Part shown: piece after piece, positions 47,962 through 56,802 of the stretch | Layout: every line of letters starts with the position of its first letter | Numbering within the stretch: position 1 is the stretch's first letter | Program-made: the position numbers and the translations under genes | The notes under the pieces: generated by a model | What the model was told of the DNA's origin: nothing | Seen by the model: only the letters and a program-made list of their open reading frames with translations | Database searches by the model: none | Assembly: GCF_900114245.1 (NCBI RefSeq) | Contig: NZ_FOSK01000003.1 | Coordinates: 62,001 to 126,000 of the forward strand | DNA: 64,000 bases | Reading direction: 5' to 3' | Source: Pseudovibrio ascidiaceicola | GTDB taxonomy: Bacteria > Pseudomonadota > Alphaproteobacteria > Rhizobiales > Stappiaceae

Positions 47962-47989
47962 TTGACAATATGTCTACATTTTGTAGATG
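47962..47989 (+). promoter_or_regulatory. Promoter and operator of the oxoprolinase gene
   Basis: A consensus -35 TTGACA at 47962-47967 is followed at 16 bp by TAGATG (47984-47989) as a weak -10. The inverted repeat TCTACA-TTT-TGTAGA (47973-47987) fills the spacer and -10, a typical place for a MarR-family repressor. Confidence 0.55.
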
Positions 47990-48028
47990 TATCACAGAAT
48001 AAGATTTCAAATCGAGGTGGGACAAAAC

Positions 48029-51000
48029 ATGACAATGGGCAAGTGGGACTTCTGGATCGACCGCGGCGGCACCTTCACAGATATCGTTGCACGCACACCT
48101 CAAGGAGAAATACGCGCCCATAAAGTCCTCTCCGAAAACCCTGAGGCCTACAAAGACGCCGCCATTCAGGGCATTCGCGATCTCATGGGCGTTGCCAAAG
48201 ACACCCGCATCCCATCCGACCAGATCCGGGCGGTAAAAATGGGCACCACAGTCGCGACCAACGCACTGCTGGAACGTAAGGGTGACCGCACCCTTCTGCT
48301 CATCACCAAAGGCTTCCGCGACGCTCTGGAAATCGGCTATCAAGCCCGCCCGGACATCTTCGCCAAAGAAATCATCAAACCAGAGCTCCTCTACGATCAG
48401 GTTCTGGAAGCAGATGAACGCGTCCGCGCTGATGGCACTGTTGAAGCAGCTCCAGACCTTGACCAGATCAAAGCCCAGCTCGAAGCAGCCTACGCTGATG
48501 GCACACGCTCCATCGCCATCGTCTTGATGCATGCCTACGCTTTCCCTGAGCACGAGAAGCAGCTGGCGGAGATCGCCAAGCAAGTCGGCTTCCCGCAGAT
48601 TTCCGTCAGCCATGAAGTCTCCCCGCTCATGAAGCTGGTTGGCCGTGGTGACACGACTGTGGTTGACGCTTACCTCTCTCCAATCCTGCGCCGTTATGTG
48701 GATCAGGTTGCTAATGAACTCGACATCCAGAACACCGATTGCCGTCTCATGTTCATGCAGTCCTCCGGTGGATTGACCGACGCCTCCCTCTTCCAGGGCA
48801 AAGACGCTATTCTCTCCGGCCCGGCTGGCGGCGTTGTTGGCGCAGTTGAAACCTCCAAAATGGCAGGCTTCGAAAAGCTCATCGGCTTCGACATGGGCGG
48901 CACCTCCACGGATGTTTCCCACTTCGACGGCGAGTTTGAGCGTGCGTTTGAGACCGAGGTGGCTGGCGTTCGCATGCGCGCACCAATGATGATGATCCAC
49001 ACAGTGGCTGCAGGTGGTGGCTCCATCCTCCACTACAAAGACGGTCGCTTCCAGGTTGGCCCCGACTCCGCTGGCGCAAACCCAGGTCCAAAGTGTTACC
49101 GACGCGGTGGCCCGCTCACCGTCACCGACGCCAACGTCATGACAGCAAAACTCAACGCTGACTACTTCCCGAAAATCTTCGGCCCAAACCAGAACGAGCC
49201 TCTGGCAATCGAAGAAGTCGAAGACGCGTTCAACGCACTGGCCGCTGAAATCGGTGATGGCAGAACCGGCGAGGAAGTCGCAGAAGGCTTCCAGAAGATC
49301 GCTGTTGAGAACATGGCCAACGCCATCAAAAAGATCTCCGTTCAGCGCGGTTATGATGTCACCGAATATGCCCTCACCTGCTTCGGCGGCGCTGGCGGCC
49401 AGAGCGCCTGTATGGTGGCCGATAGCCTCGGCATGAAAACCGTGATCGTCCACCCGCTCTCCGGCATCCTCTCTGCCTACGGCATGGGCCTTGCGGATAT
49501 CCGCGCCACCCGCCAACAAGCAGTCGTCAAAGAGCTGAACACCGACAACCTCTCCGCTCTGGAAGAACTGGCTCAGCGTCTTGCAACAGACGCCAAGAGC
49601 GAAGTCGAAAATCAGGGTGTTGCGGAAGACGAACTCACCGTCCTCCCACGCGCGCACCTGCGTTACGACGGCACCGACACACCAATCGCTGTGGATCTGA
49701 ACACAGGTGATCTCGACGCTATGATCACGTCCTTCACTCAGAACCACATCAAACAGTTCGGCTTTGCCTACGAGAACAAGACCATTGTGGTCGAAGCTCT
49801 CGAAGTGGAAGCCATTGGCGGCGGCGCTGGCCTGCAGGAGCCAGACGTAGCGCTGGCAGCAAACGCCCCTGCCATTGCAGAGCAAACCCAGTTCTACGCG
49901 AACGGCAAATGGCAGGATGCCTCCATCCTCAAGCGTGATGCGTTCCAGCCGGGCATGAAGCTGCAAGGCCCTGCCCTCATCATGGAACCACACGCAACCA
50001 TCGTCGTGGAACCGGGCTGGCATGCTGAGGTCAACGCCAAAAACCACATCATTCTAACCCGCACCATCCCGCTGGAGAAGAAAGTCGCTCTCGGCACCAC
50101 CGCCGACCCGGTGATGTTGGAAGTATTCAACAACCTCTTCATGTCCATCGCAGAGCAGATGGGTGTGACCCTGCAGAACACCGCCTACTCCGTAAACATC
50201 AAAGAACGCCTCGACTTCTCCTGCGCAGTCTTTGACCGAAACGGTGCACTGGTTGCCAACGCCCCGCACATGCCGGTGCATCTGGGGTCCATGGACCGTT
50301 CTGTTGAGGCGATCATTTCTCTCAATAAAGGCAAGATCAGACCGGGCGATGTGTTCGCACTCAACGCCCCATACAATGGCGGCACCCATCTGCCAGACAT
50401 CACCGTTGTCTCTCCGGTCTTCGACGATGCCAACAACGAAATCCTGTTCTGGGCAGCCTCCCGTGGTCACCATGCTGATGTCGGCGGTTCCGCTCCAGGC
50501 TCCATGACCCCGCTCGCCACAACAGTGGATGAAGAAGGTGTCCTGTTCGACAACTTCATGCTGGTGGATCAGGGCGAGTTCCGTGAAGAAGCGTTGGTCG
50601 AGCTGCTCACCAACCACAAATACCCGGTTCGTAACGTTCACCAGAACGTGGCTGACCTGAAAGCCCAGATCGCAGCAAACGAAAAGGGCGTTCAGGAACT
50701 GCGCAAGATGACAGACCATTTCGGTCTGGAAACCGTGCAAGCCTACATGGGCCACGTGCAGGACAACGCCGAAGAAAGCGTCCGCCGCGTGATCGAAGCA
50801 CTGGCAGACAGTTCCTACGAGTACCCAACGGATCAGGGCTCAACCATTAAAGTCAAGATCACCGTTGATAAGGACAAGCGCGAAGCAACCGTGGACTTCA
50901 CTGGCACCAGCGAGATGAAAGAAAACAACTTCAACGCACCGGAACCCGTCACCCGCGCCGCAGTTCTCTACTGCTTCCGCGTCATGGTCGAAGGTCACAT

Positions 51001-51634
51001 CCCGATGAATGCAGGCTGCCTGCGCCCAATCAACATTGTGGTGCCAGAAGGCTCCATGCTGCGTCCGCATTATCCGGCAGCTGTTGTGGCAGGCAACGTG
51101 GAAACCTCACAGCACATCACCAACGCGCTGTTCGCAGCCCTTGGTGCCATGGCGAACTCGCAAGGGTCCATGAACAACCTGACCTTCGGCAACGACACCT
51201 ATCAGTACTACGAGACCCTTTGCTCCGGCTCTCCGGCTGGTCCCGGTTTCAACGGCACTGATGGCGTTCACGTCCATATGACCAACTCCCGCCTCACTGA
51301 TCCTGAGGTTCTGGAGTTCCGCTATCCTGTGCTGTTGGAAGACTTCCACATCCGCAAGGAAACAGGCGGCAAAGGCAAGTGGCATGCGGGTGACGGCACC
51401 AAACGCACCATCCGCTTCCTGGAGAAAATGGACTGCGCAATCCTCGCATCCCACAGAACCATAGCACCCAAAGGCATGCAAGGCGGCGAAGATGGCCAGA
51501 AAGGCCGCACCTACGTGCGCCGCAATTCCGGCCAGATGGAAGAGCTGAAAGGCTGCGACCAGACAATTCTGGAAGCAGGCGAAGCAATCACAGTCGTCCC
51601 CCCAACCAGCGGCGGCTGGGGCAAGGCAGACTAA
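48029..51634 (+). CDS. 5-oxoprolinase / hydantoinase A-B fusion
   Basis: 1201 residues from the ATG at 48029, with GAGGTGGGA upstream. The HyuA-like half (about 1-690) starts [18 protein letters not shown] and has [47 protein letters not shown] and VAAGGGSIL. The HyuB-like half (about 700-1195) has [30 protein letters not shown] [28 protein letters not shown] and the C-terminal [14 protein letters not shown]. The fused order and the DRGGTFTD start match ATP-dependent 5-oxoprolinases, which convert pyroglutamate to glutamate. The exact substrate (oxoproline, hydantoin or related) is by family only. Confidence 0.92.
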   Translation: MTMGKWDFWIDRGGTFTDIVARTPQGEIRAHKVLSENPEAYKDAAIQGIRDLMGVAKDTRIPSDQIRAVKMGTTVATNALLERKGDRTLLLITKGFRDALEIGYQARPDIFAKEIIKPELLYDQVLEADERVRADGTVEAAPDLDQIKAQLEAAYADGTRSIAIVLMHAYAFPEHEKQLAEIAKQVGFPQISVSHEVSPLMKLVGRGDTTVVDAYLSPILRRYVDQVANELDIQNTDCRLMFMQSSGGLTDASLFQGKDAILSGPAGGVVGAVETSKMAGFEKLIGFDMGGTSTDVSHFDGEFERAFETEVAGVRMRAPMMMIHTVAAGGGSILHYKDGRFQVGPDSAGANPGPKCYRRGGPLTVTDANVMTAKLNADYFPKIFGPNQNEPLAIEEVEDAFNALAAEIGDGRTGEEVAEGFQKIAVENMANAIKKISVQRGYDVTEYALTCFGGAGGQSACMVADSLGMKTVIVHPLSGILSAYGMGLADIRATRQQAVVKELNTDNLSALEELAQRLATDAKSEVENQGVAEDELTVLPRAHLRYDGTDTPIAVDLNTGDLDAMITSFTQNHIKQFGFAYENKTIVVEALEVEAIGGGAGLQEPDVALAANAPAIAEQTQFYANGKWQDASILKRDAFQPGMKLQGPALIMEPHATIVVEPGWHAEVNAKNHIILTRTIPLEKKVALGTTADPVMLEVFNNLFMSIAEQMGVTLQNTAYSVNIKERLDFSCAVFDRNGALVANAPHMPVHLGSMDRSVEAIISLNKGKIRPGDVFALNAPYNGGTHLPDITVVSPVFDDANNEILFWAASRGHHADVGGSAPGSMTPLATTVDEEGVLFDNFMLVDQGEFREEALVELLTNHKYPVRNVHQNVADLKAQIAANEKGVQELRKMTDHFGLETVQAYMGHVQDNAEESVRRVIEALADSSYEYPTDQGSTIKVKITVDKDKREATVDFTGTSEMKENNFNAPEPVTRAAVLYCFRVMVEGHIPMNAGCLRPINIVVPEGSMLRPHYPAAVVAGNVETSQHITNALFAALGAMANSQGSMNNLTFGNDTYQYYETLCSGSPAGPGFNGTDGVHVHMTNSRLTDPEVLEFRYPVLLEDFHIRKETGGKGKWHAGDGTKRTIRFLEKMDCAILASHRTIAPKGMQGGEDGQKGRTYVRRNSGQMEELKGCDQTILEAGEAITVVPPTSGGWGKAD

Positions 51635-51657
51635 GCTTCTTTAAGATCACAAATAAT

Positions 51658-51690
51658 AAAAACGCCCGGCTCACCCAGTCGGGCGTTTTT
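51658..51690 (+). terminator. Intrinsic terminator of the oxoprolinase gene
   Basis: AAAAACGCCCG (51658-51668) pairs with CGGGCGTTTTT (51680-51690), with further T residues following. It is a textbook terminator 24 bp after the stop and isolates the next unit from read-through. Confidence 0.9.
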
Positions 51691-51728
51691 TATTTTGCTG
51701 ACGCCAGAACCTTCTAAAAGAAAAATAT

Positions 51729-51777
51729 AAACTGATTAAATATTCTCAGTTTAACGCTCTAGTTTCTGGGTTATTAT
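51729..51777 (+). promoter_or_regulatory. Promoter and inverted repeat upstream of the three-gene micro-ORF unit
   Basis: AAACTGA (51729-51735) and TCAGTTT (51746-51752) form perfect 7-bp arms 10 bp apart. The second arm overlaps a -35-like TTTAAC (51750-51755), followed after 16 bp by TATTAT (51772-51777). A regulated promoter for the unit starting at 51809 is plausible. Confidence 0.45.
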
Positions 51778-51808
51778 CTTTAAAACAACATATAGCATTC
51801 CACGAATC

Positions 51809-52399
51809 ATGAAACATATTGATATTTTTGAGATCTATAAAGAGCTTTACTTTCATGAAATCCAAATGAGAGAAAGTATCAACTCACGCATACAGATTCC
51901 AGCAGCCATAATAGTTTCCAACATTGGCGTACTTTCTTACATGTTATCCAACGTCACTCCGACGAGCGCAGATTTCTACACTGCCTGGATTTTACTAATG
52001 ATATTAAACGCTATACTCTTGTCGTTTAGCATTACTTATCTAATATTTGCATGGCATGGCTCTGAGTACCGGTTTCTTCCGAGTTCAGGAGCTACAAGAG
52101 AGTACGCCAAGACTTTAGAGAAACACTATGCAGACTATGAAGACGCTGAAAATCTGACAAGCAATGCTATCTATAACTACCTAATTGATAAGTACATTAC
52201 TTGCACCGATACAAATTCAAAAAGTAATGACAATAGATCTTATAATATTCATTTTTCCAATCGCTTCTTGAGCCTATCACTATTCCTGACATTAATAACA
52301 TTTGGATGCTTTCATTTAGGAAGTTTAAAAAAAGAGTTCCATGACAGTACTTACAAAATAGAGCTGACCAACCCAAGTTCAGCAGGGAACACAAAATGA
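51809..52399 (+). CDS. Three-helix membrane protein of unknown function (first gene of micro-ORF unit)
   Basis: 196 residues, clearly more AT-rich than the flanking genes. A charged N-terminal helix (EIYKELYFHEIQMRESINSR) leads into hydrophobic segments at about 31-50 and 58-85. A soluble stretch of about 70 residues follows, rich in Tyr, Asn and Asp. A third membrane helix (about 154-175, FLSLSLFLTLITFGCFHLGSL) comes before a short tail. I recognise no family. The topology recalls small membrane effectors of defence systems, but that is only a shape comparison. Its stop overlaps the start of a proline-rich micro-ORF (ATGA at 52396-52399), so the two are coupled. Terminators isolate the unit on both sides. 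Confidence 0.75.
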   Translation: MKHIDIFEIYKELYFHEIQMRESINSRIQIPAAIIVSNIGVLSYMLSNVTPTSADFYTAWILLMILNAILLSFSITYLIFAWHGSEYRFLPSSGATREYAKTLEKHYADYEDAENLTSNAIYNYLIDKYITCTDTNSKSNDNRSYNIHFSNRFLSLSLFLTLITFGCFHLGSLKKEFHDSTYKIELTNPSSAGNTK

Positions 52400-52518
52400 C
52401 CGGCAAGGACAAAGACAAAGCTCCACCACCTCCACCGCCGCCACCTGAACGCGTCATTCGAGAAGGTTGGACACCGGAACGGAAACCAGTAGAGAAAGAC
52501 CTAGAAGATGACCGATGA
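52396..52518 (+). CDS. Proline-rich micro-protein 1 (40 codons)
   Basis: ATG at 52396 overlaps the upstream stop (ATGA), with AGGGA nine bases before it. The product starts MTGKDKDKA, then eight consecutive prolines, then ERVIREGW, and ends in a charged tail (KPVEKDLEDDR). There is no signal peptide or membrane helix. It is a paralogue of the next micro-ORF: both have a short lysine/aspartate-rich head, a polyproline run and E-R-x-I-[RK]-E. Repeated architecture plus overlapping starts argue for real coding. The proline run would need EF-P for translation. Confidence 0.65.
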   Translation: MTGKDKDKAPPPPPPPPERVIREGWTPERKPVEKDLEDDR

Positions 52519-52603
52519 AAAACCCAAAAACCCTCCACCTCCTCCACCACCTCCTCCTGAACGGTCAATCAAGGAAGAGCAGGAATCTCCCAAGCCAAGG
52601 TAG
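52508..52603 (+). CDS. Proline-rich micro-protein 2 (31 codons)
   Basis: ATG at 52508 lies in another frame, 11 bases inside the end of micro-protein 1. The product starts MTDEKPKN, then nine consecutive prolines, then ERSIKEEQ and a short Pro/Lys tail. Codons for the proline run are mixed CCT/CCA, so this is not a simple trinucleotide expansion. The same plan as micro-protein 1 suggests duplication with a change of length. A perfect terminator lies 100 bp downstream. Function unknown. Confidence 0.6.
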   Translation: MTDEKPKNPPPPPPPPPERSIKEEQESPKPR

Positions 52604-52702
52604 AAGTCTTGTTTGTTAGAACGATACGCCCTGTTAGACAGTTTTGTTAACTACGGTGATTGTACTGAATCGATAACAAGAAAAACTTCAAGAAGCTTCT
52701 TT

Positions 52703-52734
52703 AATGTCTGGCTTCATCAGCCAGACATTTTTAT
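52703..52734 (+). terminator. Intrinsic terminator of the micro-ORF unit
   Basis: AATGTCTGGCT (52703-52713) pairs perfectly with AGCCAGACATT (52719-52729) around a 5-base loop, with a T-rich run after it on the plus strand. It lies just before the 3' end of the convergent vapC gene. Confidence 0.85.
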
Positions 52735-53117
52735 TCCTCAGCTCCCACCAACCGCACTCCATAAGCCTCAAACTTCTCATCTGAAGTCACAATCTCCAAA
52801 CCTTCCGCCTGTGCTTGTGCGATCAGCATTCGGTCAAACGGATCTTTGTGGTGCTCTGGGAGATAGCCAGCCTGCTCACCATGGAAGAGTGAGATTGGCA
52901 AGCCCAAGAAACCTTCTTCTTCAATGATACTGGCCAGTCCTTTGGGAGCTGCGAGCTTTCCGAGGTTCTGCTTGATTGCAATCTCCCAAGAGCTGGCGGC
53001 ACTTACAAAAACCTCATTATGAGGATCTGCAATTATAGCCTGCGCTTTGGCCCCTAACTGCGCGTCACCACCAAGCCACCATAAAAGAGCATGCGTATCG
53101 AGGAGAAGACGTCTCAT
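52731..53117 (-). CDS. PIN-domain toxin (VapC type)
   Basis: 128 residues. PIN-domain RNase toxin of a type II toxin-antitoxin pair. Acidic metal-binding residues are in LLLDTHALLWWL (Asp near residue 7), VSAASSWEIAIKQNLGKL (Glu), HHKDPFDRMLIAQA (two Asp) and IVTSDEKF (Asp). The start overlaps the antitoxin stop (ATGA at 53114-53117), the usual arrangement. Confidence 0.93.
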   Translation of the reverse strand: MRRLLLDTHALLWWLGGDAQLGAKAQAIIADPHNEVFVSAASSWEIAIKQNLGKLAAPKGLASIIEEEGFLGLPISLFHGEQAGYLPEHHKDPFDRMLIAQAQAEGLEIVTSDEKFEAYGVRLVGAEE

Positions 53118-53347
53118 TCCTCCCCCTCAAAGCCTGAGGTAACTTCTTTAATCTCTTCGTTGAAGTCAGGTGCCAATTTGATCTGCCCCTTGAAGCGCCC
53201 CGGTTTGCGCGGTTTCAACTGTGCCTTATGCGGCACGAGATCGAGGTAAGGTTTACCTGCCTTAGCAATGACAACGCGTTCTCCCTGCCAAACCTTTTCG
53301 CCAAGTTTGGATAGATTGGACTTCGCTTCATGCATATTGACCTTCAT
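53114..53347 (-). CDS. Antitoxin, Phd/YefM family
   Basis: 77 residues. The N-terminal Phd/YefM DNA-binding fold is visible as MKVNMHEAKSNLSKLGEKVWQGERVVIAKAGKPYLDLVP. The C-terminal half (PGRFKGQIKLAPDFNEEI) would wrap the toxin. The DFNEEI and FKG pattern is typical of PIN-partner antitoxins. Its promoter region carries two TTAGCTAA palindromes, likely its own operator. Start at 53347 with AAGGTG upstream. Confidence 0.92.
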   Translation of the reverse strand: MKVNMHEAKSNLSKLGEKVWQGERVVIAKAGKPYLDLVPHKAQLKPRKPGRFKGQIKLAPDFNEEIKEVTSGFEGEE

Positions 53348-53358
53348 GGCACCTTACC

Positions 53359-53376
53359 TTAGCTAAACTTAGCTAA
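53359..53376. promoter_or_regulatory. Toxin-antitoxin autoregulatory operator
   Basis: Two copies of the self-palindromic octamer TTAGCTAA at 53359-53366 and 53369-53376, 10 bp apart, 12 bp upstream of the antitoxin start. Paired sites on one helical face fit cooperative binding by a Phd-type antitoxin dimer. Confidence 0.65.
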
Positions 53377-53395
53377 TAATACCTCAGAGAGCAGA

Positions 53396-53953
53396 AATCT
53401 GCAAATCTAGTCGCCCTCAAACACCAACAGCACCGCATGGCATCCCATGCAGTGGTGAAGCTAGAGTTCCCGAAAGTCGGGATGAGCAAGGCGGCAGGCA
53501 GTGCCTGCGCTACTTATTGAAATAGTTTCTTCGGCATTGGCTACACGCCTTGCCCGGGCTTTCTTGGGATGAACAACGTCGCCTCTTTTGCCTATAAGGC
53601 ACGATAGTCAGTTTCCTGAAAAGACAATGGCTTATCCAGTTAGGTTTCCCTAGCCAGACAGTTCCTCCATCTTTGATAGACACTTTCGCAAAAGCAGGTT
53701 TTACTGCCGGTGCTCTTGGATCTATCGCCGCGTGATACCCTATAGTCCTGGGCCCTTCCCCTCAAACCATGCGGTCACGTTTGAAGTTCGGTTCACCGGA
53801 CCTCTGGAAGGTGCGTTACGTCTTCCAGAAGCCCCGCCCAGCCTACGACACACTGACGGTCGCTCCGCCAGCAGCCCGTTACGTAGGCATATGAAAAGCA
53901 TAAGTACATTAGGCTGGAGGGGGATAAGTTTTTCTCTGAGTATTGTGTAGCGA
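53396..53953. other. Structured gene-free stretch
   Basis: About 560 bp between the antitoxin promoter and the exchanger stop. No convincing reading frame: the two antiparallel frames of 72-78 codons at 53732-53976 have no family resemblance. Several short inverted repeats are present: CCCGA-AAG-TCGGG at 53470-53482, CAGGCA/TGCCTG near 53495, and GCAAGGCG (53486-53493) with CGCCTTGC (53546-53553). It may hold a decayed gene or a structured RNA; I cannot decide. Confidence 0.35.
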
Positions 53954-54931
53954 TCACACGATACCAACAGCAGCACGTAAGCCGGGCATCAGCTGAAAGG
54001 CCATATAAGCTACGTAGCAGCAGAGGAAGAACACGCCTTCCCTGCGGCTCACTCGCCAACCGGTAATGCAGGCAATGGCCATCAGCACAACCGTACCCAC
54101 CATCACCCAGATATCCACCTGCGCGATCTCAGAGGGAACCGGGATTGGCACGACAAGAGCTGTTACGCCGCCAATGCCGAATATGTTGAAGATGTTACTG
54201 CCAACAATGTTGCCAAACGCAACCTCAGCATGGCCGCGCACCGCAGCGATGGCCGAAGTGACCAGCTCAGGCAAAGAAGTACCGATCGCAACCAGCGTCA
54301 AACCAATCACCGCATCGGAGACCCCAAAGTGATGAGCGATTTCAACGCTAGATGACACCAGCAAACTCGCCCCGATAACAATGCCAACCACACCCACGGC
54401 AAAAATCGCAAGTCCCCACCAAATGGAAAGGTTCGGATAGCTCGCCTGATCTGCTTCAGCCTCATAAATTTGGGCTGCTGCTTTTCCTGCTTTGCGTTCT
54501 GACCAGTAGCTGAAGAGTGTGTAGGACAGCAGCAGCGCAATCAGAATGAAACCAGCCGGTCGGGACAAATATCCCGTCAGGATCACACCCAGTAAAATCA
54601 AGCTTGAAAGCACAAGCACAGCGCCATCGCGTTGAAACGCTTCCCGGTTCACCGCAATCGGCAAGATCACAGAGGTAATGCCTAAGATCAACAGCACATT
54701 AGCGATGTTGCTGCCCACAATATTGCCAATGGCAACACCGGGGTAACCTGCAAGCGCACCTTGTAAACTCGCCACAAGCTCGGGCATGGATGTACCAAAA
54801 CCAACGAGCGTCAGGCCGATAAACAGCTTGGAAACACCCAGACGCGTCGCAACAGCCACACTGCCGCGCACAAGGGCTTCCCCGCCGACAAGCAGCAGAA
54901 CAAGCCCCCCAATCAATTGAAGGATCACCAT
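53954..54931 (-). CDS. Calcium/sodium antiporter, CaCA family (YrbG type)
   Basis: 325 residues from the ATG at 54931 (MVILQLIGGLVLLLVGGEALV); a GTG at 54961 would add 10. Ten transmembrane helices with the two alpha repeats of the family: GFGTSMPELVASLQGALAG plus GNIVGSNIANVL, and AIGTSLPELVTSAIAAVRG plus GNIVGSNIFNIF. These supply the ion-binding Glu and Ser/Asn residues. It exchanges Ca2+ for Na+ or H+ across the inner membrane. Confidence 0.93.
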   Translation of the reverse strand: MVILQLIGGLVLLLVGGEALVRGSVAVATRLGVSKLFIGLTLVGFGTSMPELVASLQGALAGYPGVAIGNIVGSNIANVLLILGITSVILPIAVNREAFQRDGAVLVLSSLILLGVILTGYLSRPAGFILIALLLSYTLFSYWSERKAGKAAAQIYEAEADQASYPNLSIWWGLAIFAVGVVGIVIGASLLVSSSVEIAHHFGVSDAVIGLTLVAIGTSLPELVTSAIAAVRGHAEVAFGNIVGSNIFNIFGIGGVTALVVPIPVPSEIAQVDIWVMVGTVVLMAIACITGWRVSRREGVFFLCCYVAYMAFQLMPGLRAAVGIV

Positions 54932-55024
54932 GTCAGAAAACTTTCCTAAAGCGCGGTTCACGCTCGCGGTTGAGACTGATGTGCAATTAAGTACCCTTCA
55001 ACCTGTTTACAAGAAGACTGGTCA

Positions 55025-55825
55025 TCACATTACATTAAGCCAGAGCTCCTTTATGATGAGCCCAAGGCCCGAGGAAAACATCATCACCAGTACACAATAG
55101 CGGAACAAAGCCGGGCTGAAATGCCGACCAATATAATTGCCGCTCTTTGTACCAATATAGACAAACACCAGTCCGGTGATTGAGATTGCAAATGAACCCA
55201 GGTTCAGCAATCCCATATAAGTCAGCCCAAGGATCATCGTGGCGGTCACAACGGTGAAAAAGCTATTGATCGTCTGAATGAAGTGACTGCGAGGCAGATC
55301 CAGAGACACCAGAAACGGCGTGATCGGCATCAACTGTGAGCCCGTCATCCCTGTCAGTAATCCGGTTGAAAAGCCGGAGAGCGAACACCCCATCTTCTCC
55401 CAGTGCGTTCTCAGCTTCAGGTTCTTGGACAACAGCGCGTATCCCACAAACGCCATGATGACGAACCCCAGCAGGATCGTCAGCCAATGCGTGGAGGCCC
55501 AGCCCAAAAACCAGAGCCCAATGACAACACCCGGCACCGAATAAAGATAGATCCGCCAGAAGCGAGAAAACGACTCTCGAAAATACCCGGCCTCATAAAC
55601 CAGTATAAGATCACTGATGAGCCCCGGAACCACAATAAGAGGGATGCCCTTCTTCAGGCCAACCGTGTAGGCAAGGATAGCAAGACAGATCGTTGTAAAC
55701 CCAAGCCCGGCAAGGCCTTTCACAAAAGCTGCAAAGAAGAACGTAAACATGATGACGCCGATCTCAAAGGCCGTATAGCCGAGATACTCCGCCGCCATTG
55801 CCATGTCTGCATCCATGTCCATCAT
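55025..55825 (-). CDS. TauE/SafE-family transporter, copy 1
   Basis: 266 residues from the ATG at 55825 (MMDMDADMAMAAEY); the open frame extends to 55900. Eight predicted helices and the family's two half-repeats: AFVKGLAGLGFTTICLAIL near the N-terminus and GFSTGLLTGMTGSQLMPITPFLVSL in the middle, each with the Gly-rich turn. TauE/SafE proteins export sulfite, sulfoacetate or related organic acids. It lies about 97 bp downstream of a paralogue on the same strand. The substrate is not indicated. Confidence 0.88.
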   Translation of the reverse strand: MMDMDADMAMAAEYLGYTAFEIGVIMFTFFFAAFVKGLAGLGFTTICLAILAYTVGLKKGIPLIVVPGLISDLILVYEAGYFRESFSRFWRIYLYSVPGVVIGLWFLGWASTHWLTILLGFVIMAFVGYALLSKNLKLRTHWEKMGCSLSGFSTGLLTGMTGSQLMPITPFLVSLDLPRSHFIQTINSFFTVVTATMILGLTYMGLLNLGSFAISITGLVFVYIGTKSGNYIGRHFSPALFRYCVLVMMFSSGLGLIIKELWLNVM

Positions 55826-55922
55826 GAAGCAGAGCCTAGGCGCGAACTTGCAACAATCTCTATCATCTGCGGCGGCAAACTGAAGGGATCCATCAACCAC
55901 CAGTTAGCCTAGAGCGGAGCCG

Positions 55923-56705
55923 CTAAAATCCTTTGACCAACAAACTCAGGCCAAGCCCGAACAACAGCAGCAAAATTGATGTTCTAAAGACCGAGGGCGA
56001 CATCAGCTGACGCACCAACGAGCCAAGCTTGGTGCCCAGATACACAAACGCCAATCCCAATGCAGAAACACCCAGTGCACTCAGATCAAGCAGTCCAAGA
56101 TAGTAAAGCCCTCCCGCCATCACAAAAGAGGACAGCGTGAAAGAGCAATTGATCGCCTGCACAAAGCGCTCGCTGTTCAGATTAAGCGACAACAGATAAG
56201 GCATCACAGGCATGATCTGCGAACCGGTAATGCCATTCACCACGCCCGTAAAAAAGCCACTGACAGGCCCAAGGAGCCGCTCCATCTCATAGGAAAGTTT
56301 CAGGTGCGGTGTGAAAAAAGCAAACAAGGCATAGCTGATAAGCACAAAACCCAGCACCACCACAGCTTCCTGAGCAGGTGCAATATCCAAAAACCAAAGG
56401 CCGAGCAGAATCCCCGGCACAGTTGCAAGCAACATCCAGCGAAAACGGACCACCATTTCCCTGAAAGATCCGGCATCGACCATCACCAGAATATTGCTGG
56501 TAATACTGGGCAGTAAGATGAGCGGAATTCCTCTTTTCAACCCCACCGCGTAAACCAGAAACGGCAGGCAAGTCGTTGAAAACCCGAGGCCTGTCGCGCC
56601 TTTGACGAATGCCGCGAAGAAAAAAGCGCCCGCAATTGCAGCAAGTTCCGTTGAGCTATACGCAATCTCCCACACAAAGAGATAACTAGAAAAATCTTTA
56701 AACAT
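55923..56705 (-). CDS. TauE/SafE-family transporter, copy 2
   Basis: 260 residues from the ATG at 56705 (a GTG at 56717 is possible). It has the same plan as the downstream paralogue: AFVKGATGLGFSTTCLPFLVY and GFFTGVVNGITGSQIMPVMPYLLSL. The two differ widely outside these motifs, so the duplication is old. They may form a heteromer or have diverged in substrate. It is divergent from the thioesterase gene. Confidence 0.88.
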   Translation of the reverse strand: MFKDFSSYLFVWEIAYSSTELAAIAGAFFFAAFVKGATGLGFSTTCLPFLVYAVGLKRGIPLILLPSITSNILVMVDAGSFREMVVRFRWMLLATVPGILLGLWFLDIAPAQEAVVVLGFVLISYALFAFFTPHLKLSYEMERLLGPVSGFFTGVVNGITGSQIMPVMPYLLSLNLNSERFVQAINCSFTLSSFVMAGGLYYLGLLDLSALGVSALGLAFVYLGTKLGSLVRQLMSPSVFRTSILLLLFGLGLSLLVKGF

Positions 56706-56802
56706 CTGGCACAACACACCTAACGTAATAGGAAACTTAATTCCCTATTGGAAAATCCATTAGATTTTTGTGAGAGCCCGTGAGCTATCACGTGGAGAAG
56801 AA

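Noticed and set aside
51809-52399. Assignment of the membrane protein to a named defence effector family
   Set aside because: Only the general topology is similar; no diagnostic motif or nucleotide cyclase partner is present.
52197-52568. Minus-strand frame with a glycine run
   Set aside because: The glycine run is only the antisense of the polyproline codons of the micro-proteins; no start signal supports it.
53732-53976. Antiparallel small frames next to the exchanger gene
   Set aside because: Overlapping on both strands, no ribosome site, no similarity recognised.
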